Below are positions 1 through 9,063 of a stretch of DNA of 64,000 nucleotides, one piece after another (position 1 is the stretch's first letter; each line of letters begins with the position of its first letter). Position numbers and translations under genes: made by a program. The notes under the pieces are model-generated. The model saw nothing but the letters and a program-made list of their open reading frames with translations. It was not told the origin of the DNA and did not search any database. Location: the NCBI RefSeq assembly GCF_010020825.1, contig NZ_JAACJE010000001.1, positions 1,364,001 to 1,428,000 on the forward strand, given 5' to 3'. This stretch comes from Acidovorax sp. 210-6. Lineage in GTDB: Bacteria; Pseudomonadota; Gammaproteobacteria; Burkholderiales; Burkholderiaceae_C.

Positions 1-65
1 ATCCCGATTGCGCTCCAACGCGGTCCCTGCGAGATCGTAAACACGTTCTTACGGGCGGTGTCGCG

Positions 66-1859
66 TCAGAAGGATTCCCAGTCGTCCTCACCCCCGGCGG
101 GCGCCACACGGGGCGTTGCAGCGGGCGCTGAAGACGAGGCCTTGGACGGCCGTGCAGGTGCAGCGGCGGCAGGCTGGGCCAGCCGCACCGCGGCCTTAGG
201 TGCCTGGGCGCGTACCGCAGGCTTGCGGGCTGCAGTTGCACTCGCCGCAGCGGGTGCAGGAACCGGCGCTGGCGCCGGGGCACTGCGCACCGCAGGGGCA
301 CCCGCTTGCACGCCACCGCCCTGGACCTTGAACACCGACACGGTCTGCGCCAGTTGCTGGGCCTGCTCGCGCAGGCTCTGCGCGGCGGCCGTGCTTTCCT
401 CCACCAGCGCGGCGTTCTGCTGCGTCATCTGGTCGAGGTTGACCACCGCCTGGTTGACCTGGCCAATACCGGTGCTCTGCTCGGTGCTGGCCGCCGTGAC
501 CTCGCCAATCATGTCGGTGACGCGCTGCACCGACTGCACGATCTCCCGCATGGTGCCCCCGGCGTCCTGCACCAGGCGCGACCCCAGCTCGACCTTCTCG
601 ACCGAAGCGCCGATGAGCTGCTTGATCTCCTTGGCCGCCTCGGCGCTGCGCCCGGCCAGGCTGCGCACCTCGCTGGCCACCACAGCAAAGCCGCGGCCCT
701 GCTCGCCCGCGCGTGCGGCCTCGACGGCCGCGTTGAGCGCCAGGATGTTGGTCTGGAAGGCAATGCCATCGATCACGCCGATGATGTCGGCAATTTTCTG
801 GCTGCTGCGATGAATGTCCTCCATCGTGGACACCACCTCCTTGCCCACCTCGCCACCCCTGCGCGCCACCCCCGATGCCCAGGTCGCCAACGCACTGGCT
901 TGCTGGGCGCTGGCCGCACTTTGCTGGATGGTGCTGGTGAACTGCTCCATGGCGGCGGCGGTTTCCTGCAGGTTGCTGGCGGTCTGTTCGGTGCGGGCTG
1001 ACAGATCATGGTTGCCTGCCGCAATCTGGGAGCTGGCCGTGGCAATGCTGTCGGTGCTCTGGCGCACCTGGTGCACCATCTGGCCCAGGGCCTCGCTCAT
1101 GGCGTACAGCGAGCGCAGCAGGTCGCCAAATTCGTCCGTGCGGGTCACGGTTTCCCGGGCGCTGAGATCACCGCCAGCGATGCGCTGGGCCAGGGCGCCC
1201 GCCTCTGCCAGGGGGCGCTGGATGCTGCCAATGAGGTAATACGCTCCCAGCCCGATACAGATCAGCAGCGCCAGCACCATGGCGCCAGCCAACTGGACGG
1301 TCAGCATGCGCTCGCCCGCCAGTTGCTGCTGCCGATCCACCGAACTCTGCTGCTGCATCTTGACGAAATCCCGCAGGGTCTGCAGGTAGGCCGCCACGGC
1401 CGGGTTGTACTGTTGCGTGATCAGTTTCACAGCCTCGTCGTGGCTGCCATCGGCCTTGAGCTTGCGGGCCTGGACGCGCAGATCGATCATGGTCTTGCGG
1501 GCGGCTGCGATCTTGCCCATCTGCGCCTTGTCGGCGTCCGACAGGGCCATGGCTTCGAGCGACTTCTGCACCTCGCTGATCTGTGCCGATGTGGCGGCAA
1601 TGTCGTCCTTGAACTCGGCCTCGACGGCGGGGTCGTTGCTGACGATGAGCGCCTGGGTGCGCGCCGCATTGGTTTCGGTCAGGCCGGTCCAGCGGATGGC
1701 CGCCTCGACGCGCGCCGTGGCTTCCTTGATGGCCACATCGGCCTGTGCCTGCATCTTGGCCGAGCGATAGGCCGAAAAACCCATGACGAACACCAGCATG
1801 AGCACGATGGCAACCACCGCCACCCAGAGTTTGTGCGCCATGCGCAACTGCTTCACCAT
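66..1859 (-). CDS. Methyl-accepting chemotaxis protein
   Basis: Transmembrane chemoreceptor that passes ligand signals to CheA/CheW at the inner membrane. From the chosen start there is a first membrane segment at about residues 11-29, a periplasmic four-helix-type sensor of about 155 residues, a second membrane segment at about 187-211, a HAMP region, and the conserved signalling hairpin with [20 protein letters not shown]. An Ala/Pro-rich tail of about 80 residues ends in DWESF, which resembles the xWxxF pentapeptide that tethers CheR/CheB. The ATG at 1859 is preferred over a TTG six bases upstream because GGGAG lies 7 bases before it. The ligand cannot be read from the sequence. It follows the parC fragment on the same strand. 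Complete, 597 residues. Confidence 0.93.
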   Translation of the reverse strand: MVKQLRMAHKLWVAVVAIVLMLVFVMGFSAYRSAKMQAQADVAIKEATARVEAAIRWTGLTETNAARTQALIVSNDPAVEAEFKDDIAATSAQISEVQKSLEAMALSDADKAQMGKIAAARKTMIDLRVQARKLKADGSHDEAVKLITQQYNPAVAAYLQTLRDFVKMQQQSSVDRQQQLAGERMLTVQLAGAMVLALLICIGLGAYYLIGSIQRPLAEAGALAQRIAGGDLSARETVTRTDEFGDLLRSLYAMSEALGQMVHQVRQSTDSIATASSQIAAGNHDLSARTEQTASNLQETAAAMEQFTSTIQQSAASAQQASALATWASGVARRGGEVGKEVVSTMEDIHRSSQKIADIIGVIDGIAFQTNILALNAAVEAARAGEQGRGFAVVASEVRSLAGRSAEAAKEIKQLIGASVEKVELGSRLVQDAGGTMREIVQSVQRVTDMIGEVTAASTEQSTGIGQVNQAVVNLDQMTQQNAALVEESTAAAQSLREQAQQLAQTVSVFKVQGGGVQAGAPAVRSAPAPAPVPAPAAASATAARKPAVRAQAPKAAVRLAQPAAAAPARPSKASSSAPAATPRVAPAGGEDDWESF

Positions 1860-1955
1860 GTGCAACTCCCGTTTTTATTGGTTATGACATCGTGCGCCAT
1901 TTTTCTCTTTTTTACAACTGCGCAATCACCGGCCCGGCACCGCTCCAAAGAGCCA

Positions 1956-1982
1956 GGCGCACCGCCACATCCACGGTGCGCC
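1956..1982 (-). terminator. Hairpin after the parC fragment
   Basis: A perfect 9-bp inverted repeat, GGCGCACCG / CGGTGCGCC, with a 9-base loop begins 8 bases beyond the parC stop codon. Only a short, mixed T-rich stretch follows on the minus strand, so termination is likely but not certain. Confidence 0.55.
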
Positions 1983-1989
1983 CTCCCTG

Positions 1990-3440
1990 TTATTCCACCC
2001 GCGTGACAGCCGTGGGCTTAAACCCCAGGTCGGCCACCTTGCCCTTGCGCGCACGGGCCGCGCGGGCGTTATTGAGCGACCGGATCTCCAGTGTTTCCTC
2101 GCGCGGCTTGGCGCCACGGCCCATGCCTGCGATGCGGATGCTGCGCGTGTAGGCCGCCGCACCGGCGAGCTGGTCCTTGGGCTCCAGGTCGATCAGCACC
2201 AGGCCGCGCCCGCCCTTCTCCATGCTTTTCAACTCACCCATCTCAAACGTGAGGATGCGTCCGCCCGCCGAGGCGCAGGCCACATGCGTGGCCGGTGCCA
2301 GCGGCTGGCTGCCGCTGGAATGTGCGGCGTGCGAAGGCGCGCACACCGTCTCGCCCTCGCCCACGGTGATGAAGGCCTTGCCACCGCGCTGGCGCGAGAC
2401 CATGTTCTCCACCGTGGCCAGGAAACCGTAGCCGCCCGTGCTCGCCAGCAGCAGCAGCGCCGTGGCCGGGCCGGCAAAATAGTGGGCGATGGTGGTGCCG
2501 GGCTCCAGGTCGATCAGCGTGGTGACGGGCTGGCCGTCGCCGCGTGCGCCGGGCAACTGCGCCACGGGTACCGAATAAATACGGCCGTTGCTGCCAAACA
2601 CCAGCAACTGGTCCACCGAGCGGCATTCGAAGGTGCCATAGAGCCCGTCACCCGCCTTAAAGGCGAAGCTCGCGGCCTCGTGGCCGTGGCCGGTGCGCGC
2701 GCGCACCCAGCCCTTCTGCGACACCACCACGGTGACGGGCTCGTCCACCACGCGCGCCGAGACCACGGCCTTCTTCTCGGCCTGGATCAGGGTGCGGCGC
2801 GCGTCGGCAAACTGCTTGGCGTCCTGCTCGATTTCCTTGACCATCAGGCGGCGCAGCGCGGCCGGGTTGCCCAGAATTTCTTCGAGCTTGCCCTGGTTCT
2901 CGCGCAGCTCCTTCAGTTCCTGCTCGATCTTGATGGCTTCCAGGCGTGCCAACTGGCGCAGGCGGATTTCCAGGATGTCCTCGGCCTGGCGGTCGCTCAG
3001 GGCAAAGCGCGCGATCAGCGCAGCCTTGGGCTCATCCGACTGGCGGATGATGGCGATCACCTCGTCGATGTTGAGCAGCACGGTCTGCCGCCCTTCAAGG
3101 ATGTGGATGCGGTCCAGCACCTTGTCCAGGCGGTGCTGGCTGCGCCGCGTGATGGTGGTCTGGCGGAACGCAATCCACTCGTCGAGCATCTGGCGCAGCG
3201 ACTTCTGCACCGGCTTGCCGTCCAGGCCCACCATGGTGAGGTTGATGGGCGCCGAGGTCTCCAGACTGGTGTGCGCCAGCAGCGCGGTGGTCAGCTCCTG
3301 CTGCGGCACCTTGCCGGTCTTGGGTTCGAACACCAGGCGCACGGGCGCGTCCTTGCTCGACTCGTCGCGCACGCCGTCGAGCACGGCCAGCATGCTGGCC
3401 TTGAGCTGGTTCTGCTCCTGGACGGATAGGAAATTCAACC
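1990..3440 (-). pseudogene. parC: DNA topoisomerase IV subunit A, 3' fragment
   Basis: The reading frame matches the C-terminal roughly 475 residues of ParC. It starts in the tower/coiled-coil part of the breakage-reunion domain (motifs LDGVRDESSKDAPVRLVFEP and INLTMVGLDG) and runs through the HILEG...LNIDEVI region and the beta-pinwheel C-terminal domain (VSQKGWVRA, GRGLVLIDLE). The N-terminal half, with the winged helix and catalytic Tyr, is absent. Homology ends near 3420-3440, and sequence beyond that belongs to the neighbouring IS91-type element. The open frame continues to 3549 but only through IS-derived sequence. ParC is essential, so an intact copy should exist elsewhere. This piece probably marks a rearrangement by the adjacent element. 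Confidence 0.85.
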
Positions 3441-3498
3441 GCATGAGGCCAAGTATGGCACGAGTTTTGGGCCTCGAAACACGTTCGGCCAAGGAAGG

Positions 3499-3528
3499 TT
3501 GAGCGCTCGCTTGCCGCTCAATGGCAAG
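3499..3528. repeat. Nested subterminal inverted repeats
   Basis: Two overlapping stem-loops, with 7-bp (TTGAGCG/CGCTCAA) and 6-bp (CTTGCC/GGCAAG) arms, lie about 80-110 bases past the transposase stop. They are candidates for the oriIS hairpin of the IS91-type element. Confidence 0.4.
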
Positions 3529-3609
3529 AGCTTGGGAGGCAGTATGCATTTGGGCCTGGCGCGCGCGCAGCTGCTTCCCCGCAGCGATGGATACCGCCGC
3601 TTCACTGGG

Positions 3610-5157
3610 TCACCAATTGACGCGCTGGTCTACCTCGTCGGGTTGAGCTGCCAGATCCCAATCCGGCTCGCCTTGCGCACCATCATCCACCGGCGCGTCG
3701 CAGCCCTCCCACAGCGGTGGCCCGCGTGCCGGGGTGATGTGCGGGGGGGCAGACTCCACCCCGATGTGGTTCAGGATGTGGCGGATTTCGGCGCTGTGGG
3801 TGATGAAGGCAATGATGCGCATCTGCCCACCGCACATGGGGCACAGCAGCGGAAATGCCTCGTAGATGCGGGCAATCAGCACCGCCCACAAGTAATGCGC
3901 CGCTCGCTTCGGGCGTGCTTCAGGTTCGGGTGTGGGTGTGGCCGCGTTGCCCGGCGCCGCCACCCCAGGTACGCCCGCGCCAGGTTGTGCAGTCTCCACC
4001 GTGGCTGGTTGCGACGCAGCAGGCTGAGCCAGCGCCGTTACCGCCGCTCTCAGCGGCGAGTTTGGTGCCAGCACACCAAAGTAGCGGTGCCGGTGGGTGC
4101 GTGGCGGTGGCACCAGCGCGGCGATGCGGTCGATCAGTTCCAGCGGTGTGAGGTGCAGCTCATCTGCCTTGGCACCACGCTTGTCACTGGTGGGCTCGCT
4201 GCGCTGTTTGGCACAGCGGTACACCAGTTTGCTTCCCTCTTTGCGTAGGCGCTCCATGGAAAACGGTGGACGCGCGCAATAGCGCAGCAGCCGCTCCAGC
4301 GCAGCGCGGTCGTGGGCTTCGATGCAGACACCGGCGTCCACCGAGAAGCCGCTGTGTTTGTAGCCCAGCATGTCTTTGGCGTCACAGTTCTCCAGCAGGC
4401 CCCGAGCAACGAAGGCGCGCAGGATGCGTTTTTGCAGTGTGGTCTGCACTGGGGCCACGGTAGCCGCATCGATGCCGGTGGCCGCGTGAAAGATGACACC
4501 CGGCGATGAGATTCGAGGGGTCGCATCAGCATCGCCCTCGCCCTCCACTTCCTCAAACACCCCGTCCACCACACAAACGTGGAAGTGGACGTGTTCATTG
4601 AGGCTGGAGCCGAATCGGTGAATGAAGGCGATGGCACCGATGTGCAGGCCTGCCTTGTCCATATGGGCCGCACCGGGGCTGTGGGTCTGCAGAGTTTGTG
4701 CGATCACCCGCAGAAAGATGCGCAGCACCATGCTCAGCACCGCTCCGTCGCGTTGCATGAAGTACCGCAACCTCTTGGGCACGGAGAGCACCCACTGGCG
4801 CACCGGCAGGCGGGGGAAAACGTGGTCGCTCAGGTGTGCCGCCGTCTCCACCATCCGCCGCGTGGTGCACGAGGGGCAGACTCCCCGGCCTTTGCAGGAG
4901 AAGGCTACAAAGTAGTCGTGCCCACAGTCGCCGCAGCGAGCGCGGGCAAAGCCATGGGCAAAGATGCCGCACTCAAGATACTTGGCAAACGCTTTGCGCA
5001 CGAAGGGCTTGGGGGTGTGGTGGTCGCCCTGGCCGTCGAACTGACCCGCGCTGGCCAACTCTAGCCAGGTCTCGTAGTGCTCGGCTACCATTTGGTAGAG
5101 CAGCGTGCGTTCGGGGTGGCGTGGGTTGTAGAGCTTGGGCTTGGAAGTGGCTGACAT
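3610..5157 (-). CDS. IS91-family transposase
   Basis: HUH/Y2-type rolling-circle transposase of 515 residues. The N-terminal zinc-binding domain is clear (CGDCG...CKGRGVCPSC), followed by the family motif with PVRQWVLSVPKRLR. The HUH metal site appears as NEHVHFHVCVVDGVFE. A second zinc motif near the C-terminus (CPMCGG) precedes an acidic tail. The ATG at 5157 is preferred. It has no Shine-Dalgarno sequence because the palindrome at 5158-5183 abuts it; a TTG at 5214 would add 19 residues. The gene sits between truncated parC and truncated lpd, which suggests this element or its relatives reshaped the locus. Confidence 0.9.
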   Translation of the reverse strand: MSATSKPKLYNPRHPERTLLYQMVAEHYETWLELASAGQFDGQGDHHTPKPFVRKAFAKYLECGIFAHGFARARCGDCGHDYFVAFSCKGRGVCPSCTTRRMVETAAHLSDHVFPRLPVRQWVLSVPKRLRYFMQRDGAVLSMVLRIFLRVIAQTLQTHSPGAAHMDKAGLHIGAIAFIHRFGSSLNEHVHFHVCVVDGVFEEVEGEGDADATPRISSPGVIFHAATGIDAATVAPVQTTLQKRILRAFVARGLLENCDAKDMLGYKHSGFSVDAGVCIEAHDRAALERLLRYCARPPFSMERLRKEGSKLVYRCAKQRSEPTSDKRGAKADELHLTPLELIDRIAALVPPPRTHRHRYFGVLAPNSPLRAAVTALAQPAASQPATVETAQPGAGVPGVAAPGNAATPTPEPEARPKRAAHYLWAVLIARIYEAFPLLCPMCGGQMRIIAFITHSAEIRHILNHIGVESAPPHITPARGPPLWEGCDAPVDDGAQGEPDWDLAAQPDEVDQRVNW

Positions 5158-5183
5158 GAATACTGTACAAATGCACAGTATTC
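5158..5183. promoter_or_regulatory. LexA/SOS-like box abutting the IS91 transposase start
   Basis: A 26-bp palindrome with perfect 9-bp arms (GAATACTGT / ACAGTATTC) contains TACTGTACAAATGCACAGTA. This fits the CTG-N10-CAG form of the gammaproteobacterial LexA site and is close to the E. coli consensus. It lies directly before the transposase ATG, where a bound repressor would block transcription start or translation. LexA binding is inferred from the motif only. Confidence 0.6.
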
Positions 5184-5210
5184 TGCGGCGATTGTTTGGG
5201 TACGCAAAGC

Positions 5211-5244
5211 ACAAGGCCCGAACCGTCGCCAGTTCGGGCCTTGT
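5211..5244 (-). terminator. Terminator of the lpd fragment
   Basis: A perfect 13-bp stem (ACAAGGCCCGAAC / GTTCGGGCCTTGT) with an 8-base loop lies 22 bases past the lpd stop codon on the minus strand and is followed by GCTTTG. This is a strong intrinsic-terminator candidate. Confidence 0.7.
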
Positions 5245-5265
5245 CAGGGTAGCTTGGCTGCGGAC

Positions 5266-5859
5266 TTACTTGCGCGCAGGCGGCACATCCGTGCAGCTGC
5301 CATGCGCCACTTCCGCCGCCATGCCGATGCTCTCGCCCAGCGTCGGATGCGGGTGGATGGTCTTGCCGATGTCGACAGCGTCCGCACCCATCTCGATGGC
5401 CAGGGCGATCTCGCCGATCATGTCGCCCGCATGCGTGCCGACCATGCCGCCGCCCAGGATCTTGCCGTGGCCCCGGCCAGCATGGCCGTCTCCTGATCCT
5501 GCTTCGGGGCTGTCGTCGAACAGCAGCTTGGTGACGCCTTCGTCGCGGCCGTTGGCAATGGCGCGGCCCGAGGCCGCCCAGGGGAACAGGCCCTTCTTGA
5601 CCTTGATGCCCTGCTGCTTGGCCTGGTCTTCGGTCAGGCCCACCCAGGCCACTTCGGGGTCGGTGTAGGCCACGCTGGGGATCACGCGGGCGTTGAAGGC
5701 GGCGCTGGCCAGTTCCTTGTTGCCCTGCAATTCGCCGGCGATCACTTCCGCCGCCACATGCGCCTCGTGCACCGCCTTGTGCGCCAGCATGGGCTGGCCC
5801 ACGATGTCGCCGATGGCGAAGATGTGCGGCACATTGGTGCGCATCTGGATGTCCACGTT
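5266..5859 (-). pseudogene. lpdA: Dihydrolipoamide dehydrogenase, 3' fragment
   Basis: C-terminal part (about 195 residues) of the FAD-dependent E3 subunit of 2-oxoacid dehydrogenase complexes. It begins just before the second FAD-contact motif (VPHIFAIGDIVGQPMLAHKA) and includes the dimerisation domain with the catalytic HPHPTLGES and the terminal CTDVPPARK. IS1071 copy 1 begins at 5860 and removes the NAD- and FAD-binding N-terminal two thirds. The frame stays open for one codon into the IS border only. A Gly/His-rich stretch, SGDGHAGRGHGK, occurs where homologues carry a similar short loop. Non-functional as it stands; an intact copy must be elsewhere. Confidence 0.88.
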
Positions 5860-8800
5860 GGGGTCTCCTCGTTTTCAGTGCAATAAGTGACGGTACGAAA
5901 AGCTAGCACTGGCGCGGAGGTGGTGTTGGTAGATCGTTGATTTCATTGACTTTCCTGTTCACTTTCAAATCTGCGATTCGTGGCGTCAAACCGTGGTCGG
6001 TTTCATCCATTGGTGCCAGTTATCGATGCATTTGGCCGCGAAGGCAGGATTTGGTCAGCATAGCGGTCAACCGGGAAGCGAAACACACCCCGCAAGTTGA
6101 TGCTCTCCAGCCTGGTGGGCGCAATCTTCCCGATCAGTTCCGGTGGAATGACCTGGCGGCGGTTCGACCAGCGATCCAGGACCGCCTGCATCTGTGAGGT
6201 ATTCCACGCCATCACGATGTTGGCCATCAGGCTCAACGCATCGGCCACAGCCTGCATTTCATCGACACGTTTGGCCTGCGCCGGGCTGATCCGGCCGGTA
6301 TAAATGGCGCGCTTGAGGGCGTTAACAGCCTCGCCCCGATTGAGCACCCGGCGCAACTCGTTCCTGAAAGCGTCCTTGACAAAGTAGTCAGCCAAAAACG
6401 CCGTACGCAGCAACCGCCCCAATTGCACGCCAGCCTCATAGATTGGATCGCCCTGGGCGGCAGAACCGAACCGCGCAAGAGCTGCCACCGCACTGGCATG
6501 TCCGCTCATGACCGAGGCTGCCAGGTGCACCAGACTATCCCAATGCTTTTCGATCAAAGCGACGTCGACATTGGCTTCGCACACCGCAGCGATTTCTGCG
6601 GGCACTTTGGTGCCGCGTGGCACAAAGAGGTGGCGCTGTTTGAGTTCCTTCAACCGCGGGCAAAGATCAAAACCAAGCAAACGGGCATGTGACATGGCAA
6701 AGTCGGTGTAGCCATGGGTATCCACAGCAAGCTGGCTGGTCTCCAGCTTTTCTTGGCGGATGACACCTTCAATGGCCACGCCCGCCTGGCGCTCATTGAG
6801 CACAAAGGGCTGCGCATGGAAGATGCCCCACCGGTCTTTTACATGGGAGTAGATTCCAATGGAAGGTGTGTTGCGCCGAGGATCAAGCCGGGCTTGCCAC
6901 ACCCGTTTGGTGGTCTCCATGCTCATCATGTCAGAAGATGCCAAATCGGACCGCCCCCAGGTGGCGGCAATCGGGTGTCGCTGCATGAATTCCAGCACAG
7001 CCTGGCAGGCCTGGCTCAGACGCCGTTCGTCCCGCGCCCAGCGCATGGCCTGGCGAATGCTGGTGGCAGACAATTGCGGAATCATGCGCGCGCATTCGAC
7101 CGCAGTCAGACTGGTGCCGTGGGCCATGATGCCGGCATAGACCATCAGCAGCTCGTCGGTAGAGCGCGGCTCACGTCCGAGCATGATCCAGCTAAAGCGC
7201 ACCTGGGCGTCAACGGCCAGAATCACTTCCGGCAATTGAACCTCACCGATGCGGTGATCCAAAGCCGCGCGCAGCTTGGTCACTTCTGGGTCTTCGTCCT
7301 CTGCGGGCAATGGCGACAAATGGAGTTCATCATCCACGCGCAGTACGCCACTGCGGGCTGCAGCGGCCACCGCATCGACACCGGCAGTTACTCTGGCCAG
7401 CAAAGGCTTCAAGAAAGTGGCAGCCTTGCTGGGTAACGATAGACGGGCATAGTGTTTCTTGGACTCTGCCTGCCAACGCTCGTCCGTGAAGAACAAGCGC
7501 GCACGACCCCGAAAGCTCAGGCTGTGCTCAATCCAGACCGAGCCATTGCGCACCGCGCGGCGCAGGGCAAACAGGGTGGCCACCTCCAACGCCTGAAACG
7601 CCCGTTCCCGGTCTGGGCTGGAGATCGAAACCTGCCAGATCATTCCCAGACTTGGTGCCACCACTTCAACTGGCAGCTTTCTGGATCCTTTGAGATATAA
7701 AGCTTGCAGCTTGGCAAGGTACTCGATGGCAGGATGCTCGCCGGTGGCCTGCCAGGGCAGCTTTGCAATGGCGACGAGCAACGACCGCACGGGGCGAATT
7801 CCATCAATCAATCCCTCGCGGACCAGGGAGGCCCTGCTCGGTGGTTTGCGTTTCTGGGTTTCGGTGATCAAGGCTTCAAGACGGGCACGCAACTCAGCAT
7901 CTGGCACCGCACCTTGCGCGCTCAAGGCAACAAGTTCGCCGAGCAGCGTTTTGTACATTGCGGCCCAATTGACGGTAGCGGGGACATCGGCGGCAGCCTG
8001 ACGCCACAGATCGGCGATCCGGCGCTGCACCATAAGGATCAACTGGTCTGTGGTGGTGAACAGGCAATACCGAAGAAAGCATGCGACCTCCACGGTGCGC
8101 GCTGGCTCTTTGATCTTGGCTCCGGCTGAGGGCGGCCTGGAGACAAGTCGGCGCGCGTAGCGGCGCAAGATGAGATCGGGGATGTCTGCCAGGTGCTTAT
8201 GAACGTCCAGCGTGTAAAGCAGGTCGATGCGCTCCAGTACCTCGCTGATTTGGCGGGTTGAGTGTTTCGCCGGTGCAGCCCATAGCCAACTCTGCTGGGT
8301 TTGTCCATCTGGGCGCAGCTCTGAAACTGAGGCTCGCCAGCGATCAAGTGTTGCTGGATCAACGCTGGCGGCGATGGCGGTGCCTGTTTCAACTTCAAGC
8401 TGGGCAAGTGCCGCCGCAATCAGTGTCCGAATTGCCCGCTCGTGCACGATCACCAGCTTGTTCTTGTACAGCCATTGACGCGCCCGCACGAGTAGCTGAT
8501 CGCGGTCGGCGCAGCGCGCCACTTCGTCGCGCAGTTCACGTACCAGTGAGCGGCGCTGGTGCTCGCTCATCCACTGGAATCCAAGGACCGTGCAGGCTAC
8601 TTGTTGGTGATCGAATAGCGTGCGCCCGCGTTCATACATGGCTCTCAGCGAGGCGACTTCTGGTGCTGCAATGCCAAGCTCGTTGCCAAGGTGGCGCCAC
8701 AAGGCTACTGGAATTACCCGAAAGGCACCGAGCAAACGCCCACTCATGCGCAGGAAACCAATATGGAGCGCCAGACCAAGCTTGTGGGAATCACCTCGGC

Positions 8801-9063
8801 GTGCATTGATTGCGTCGCGCTCGGCACCATCGAAGGTGAAAAATGCCTTCATCTCGAAGTCGCTGATATCGCGGGGGAGCCCACGCATCCCCAAAAACGT
8901 TGTGTGCCAACCCTGCATCGTGAACCTCAAAAGTGGGAGGCCACCATACCCGTTTACAAAGCGAACAGGAAAGTCAATGAAATCAACGGTCTACCCAGAC
9001 CACCCCCGCGCCAGTGCTAGCTTTGCGTACCGTCACTTATTGCACTGAAAACGAGGAGACCCC
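5860..9063 (-). mobile_element. IS1071, copy 1
   Basis: A 3,204-bp class II (Tn3-family) element, the known length of IS1071. Long inverted repeats of about 110 bp start GGGGTCTCCTCGTTTTCAGT at the left and end with its complement at the right. It encodes only TnpA and no resolvase, as is typical of IS1071. The left end cuts lpdA and the right end cuts the nuclease-like gene. IS1071 is well known for flanking xenobiotic-degradation genes in Comamonadaceae. Confidence 0.95.
6003..8918 (-). CDS. tnpA: IS1071 transposase TnpA, copy 1
   Basis: Tn3-family DDE transposase of 971 residues, the published size for IS1071. It catalyses replicative transposition at the long inverted repeats. The N-terminal DUF4158-type DNA-binding region (FLGMRGLPRDISD) is followed by the large Tn3 catalytic domain, which contains VDTHGYTDFAMSHARLLGFD and the C-terminal part with LMANIVMAWNTSQMQ. 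The ATG at 8918 has GAGG 7 bases upstream and gives 971 residues; a TTG four codons earlier is less likely. Intact. Confidence 0.95.
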   Translation of the reverse strand: MQGWHTTFLGMRGLPRDISDFEMKAFFTFDGAERDAINARRGDSHKLGLALHIGFLRMSGRLLGAFRVIPVALWRHLGNELGIAAPEVASLRAMYERGRTLFDHQQVACTVLGFQWMSEHQRRSLVRELRDEVARCADRDQLLVRARQWLYKNKLVIVHERAIRTLIAAALAQLEVETGTAIAASVDPATLDRWRASVSELRPDGQTQQSWLWAAPAKHSTRQISEVLERIDLLYTLDVHKHLADIPDLILRRYARRLVSRPPSAGAKIKEPARTVEVACFLRYCLFTTTDQLILMVQRRIADLWRQAAADVPATVNWAAMYKTLLGELVALSAQGAVPDAELRARLEALITETQKRKPPSRASLVREGLIDGIRPVRSLLVAIAKLPWQATGEHPAIEYLAKLQALYLKGSRKLPVEVVAPSLGMIWQVSISSPDRERAFQALEVATLFALRRAVRNGSVWIEHSLSFRGRARLFFTDERWQAESKKHYARLSLPSKAATFLKPLLARVTAGVDAVAAAARSGVLRVDDELHLSPLPAEDEDPEVTKLRAALDHRIGEVQLPEVILAVDAQVRFSWIMLGREPRSTDELLMVYAGIMAHGTSLTAVECARMIPQLSATSIRQAMRWARDERRLSQACQAVLEFMQRHPIAATWGRSDLASSDMMSMETTKRVWQARLDPRRNTPSIGIYSHVKDRWGIFHAQPFVLNERQAGVAIEGVIRQEKLETSQLAVDTHGYTDFAMSHARLLGFDLCPRLKELKQRHLFVPRGTKVPAEIAAVCEANVDVALIEKHWDSLVHLAASVMSGHASAVAALARFGSAAQGDPIYEAGVQLGRLLRTAFLADYFVKDAFRNELRRVLNRGEAVNALKRAIYTGRISPAQAKRVDEMQAVADALSLMANIVMAWNTSQMQAVLDRWSNRRQVIPPELIGKIAPTRLESINLRGVFRFPVDRYADQILPSRPNASITGTNG

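Larger units (their letters stand above)
3484..5183 (-). mobile_element. IS91-family rolling-circle element (approximate ends)
   Basis: It contains one IS91-type transposase gene. Downstream of its stop lie overlapping subterminal inverted repeats (TTGAGCG at 3499 with CGCTCAA at 3515; CTTGCC at 3510 with GGCAAG at 3523). Such hairpins are expected near the oriIS end of this family. A GTTC tetranucleotide at 3483-3486, the type of target such elements use, is a candidate boundary. The upstream end is not defined; a 26-bp palindrome at 5158-5183 abuts the transposase start. Elements of this family have no terminal inverted repeats and make no target duplication, so the borders are inferred. 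Confidence 0.5.

Noticed and set aside
1-65. Possible gene at the left edge
   Set aside because: Only 65 bases lie beyond the chemoreceptor stop codon and no coding pattern is visible.
5860-9063. Complete Tn3-type transposon with resolvase
   Set aside because: Only tnpA lies between the inverted repeats and no tnpR or res site is visible, consistent with IS1071.
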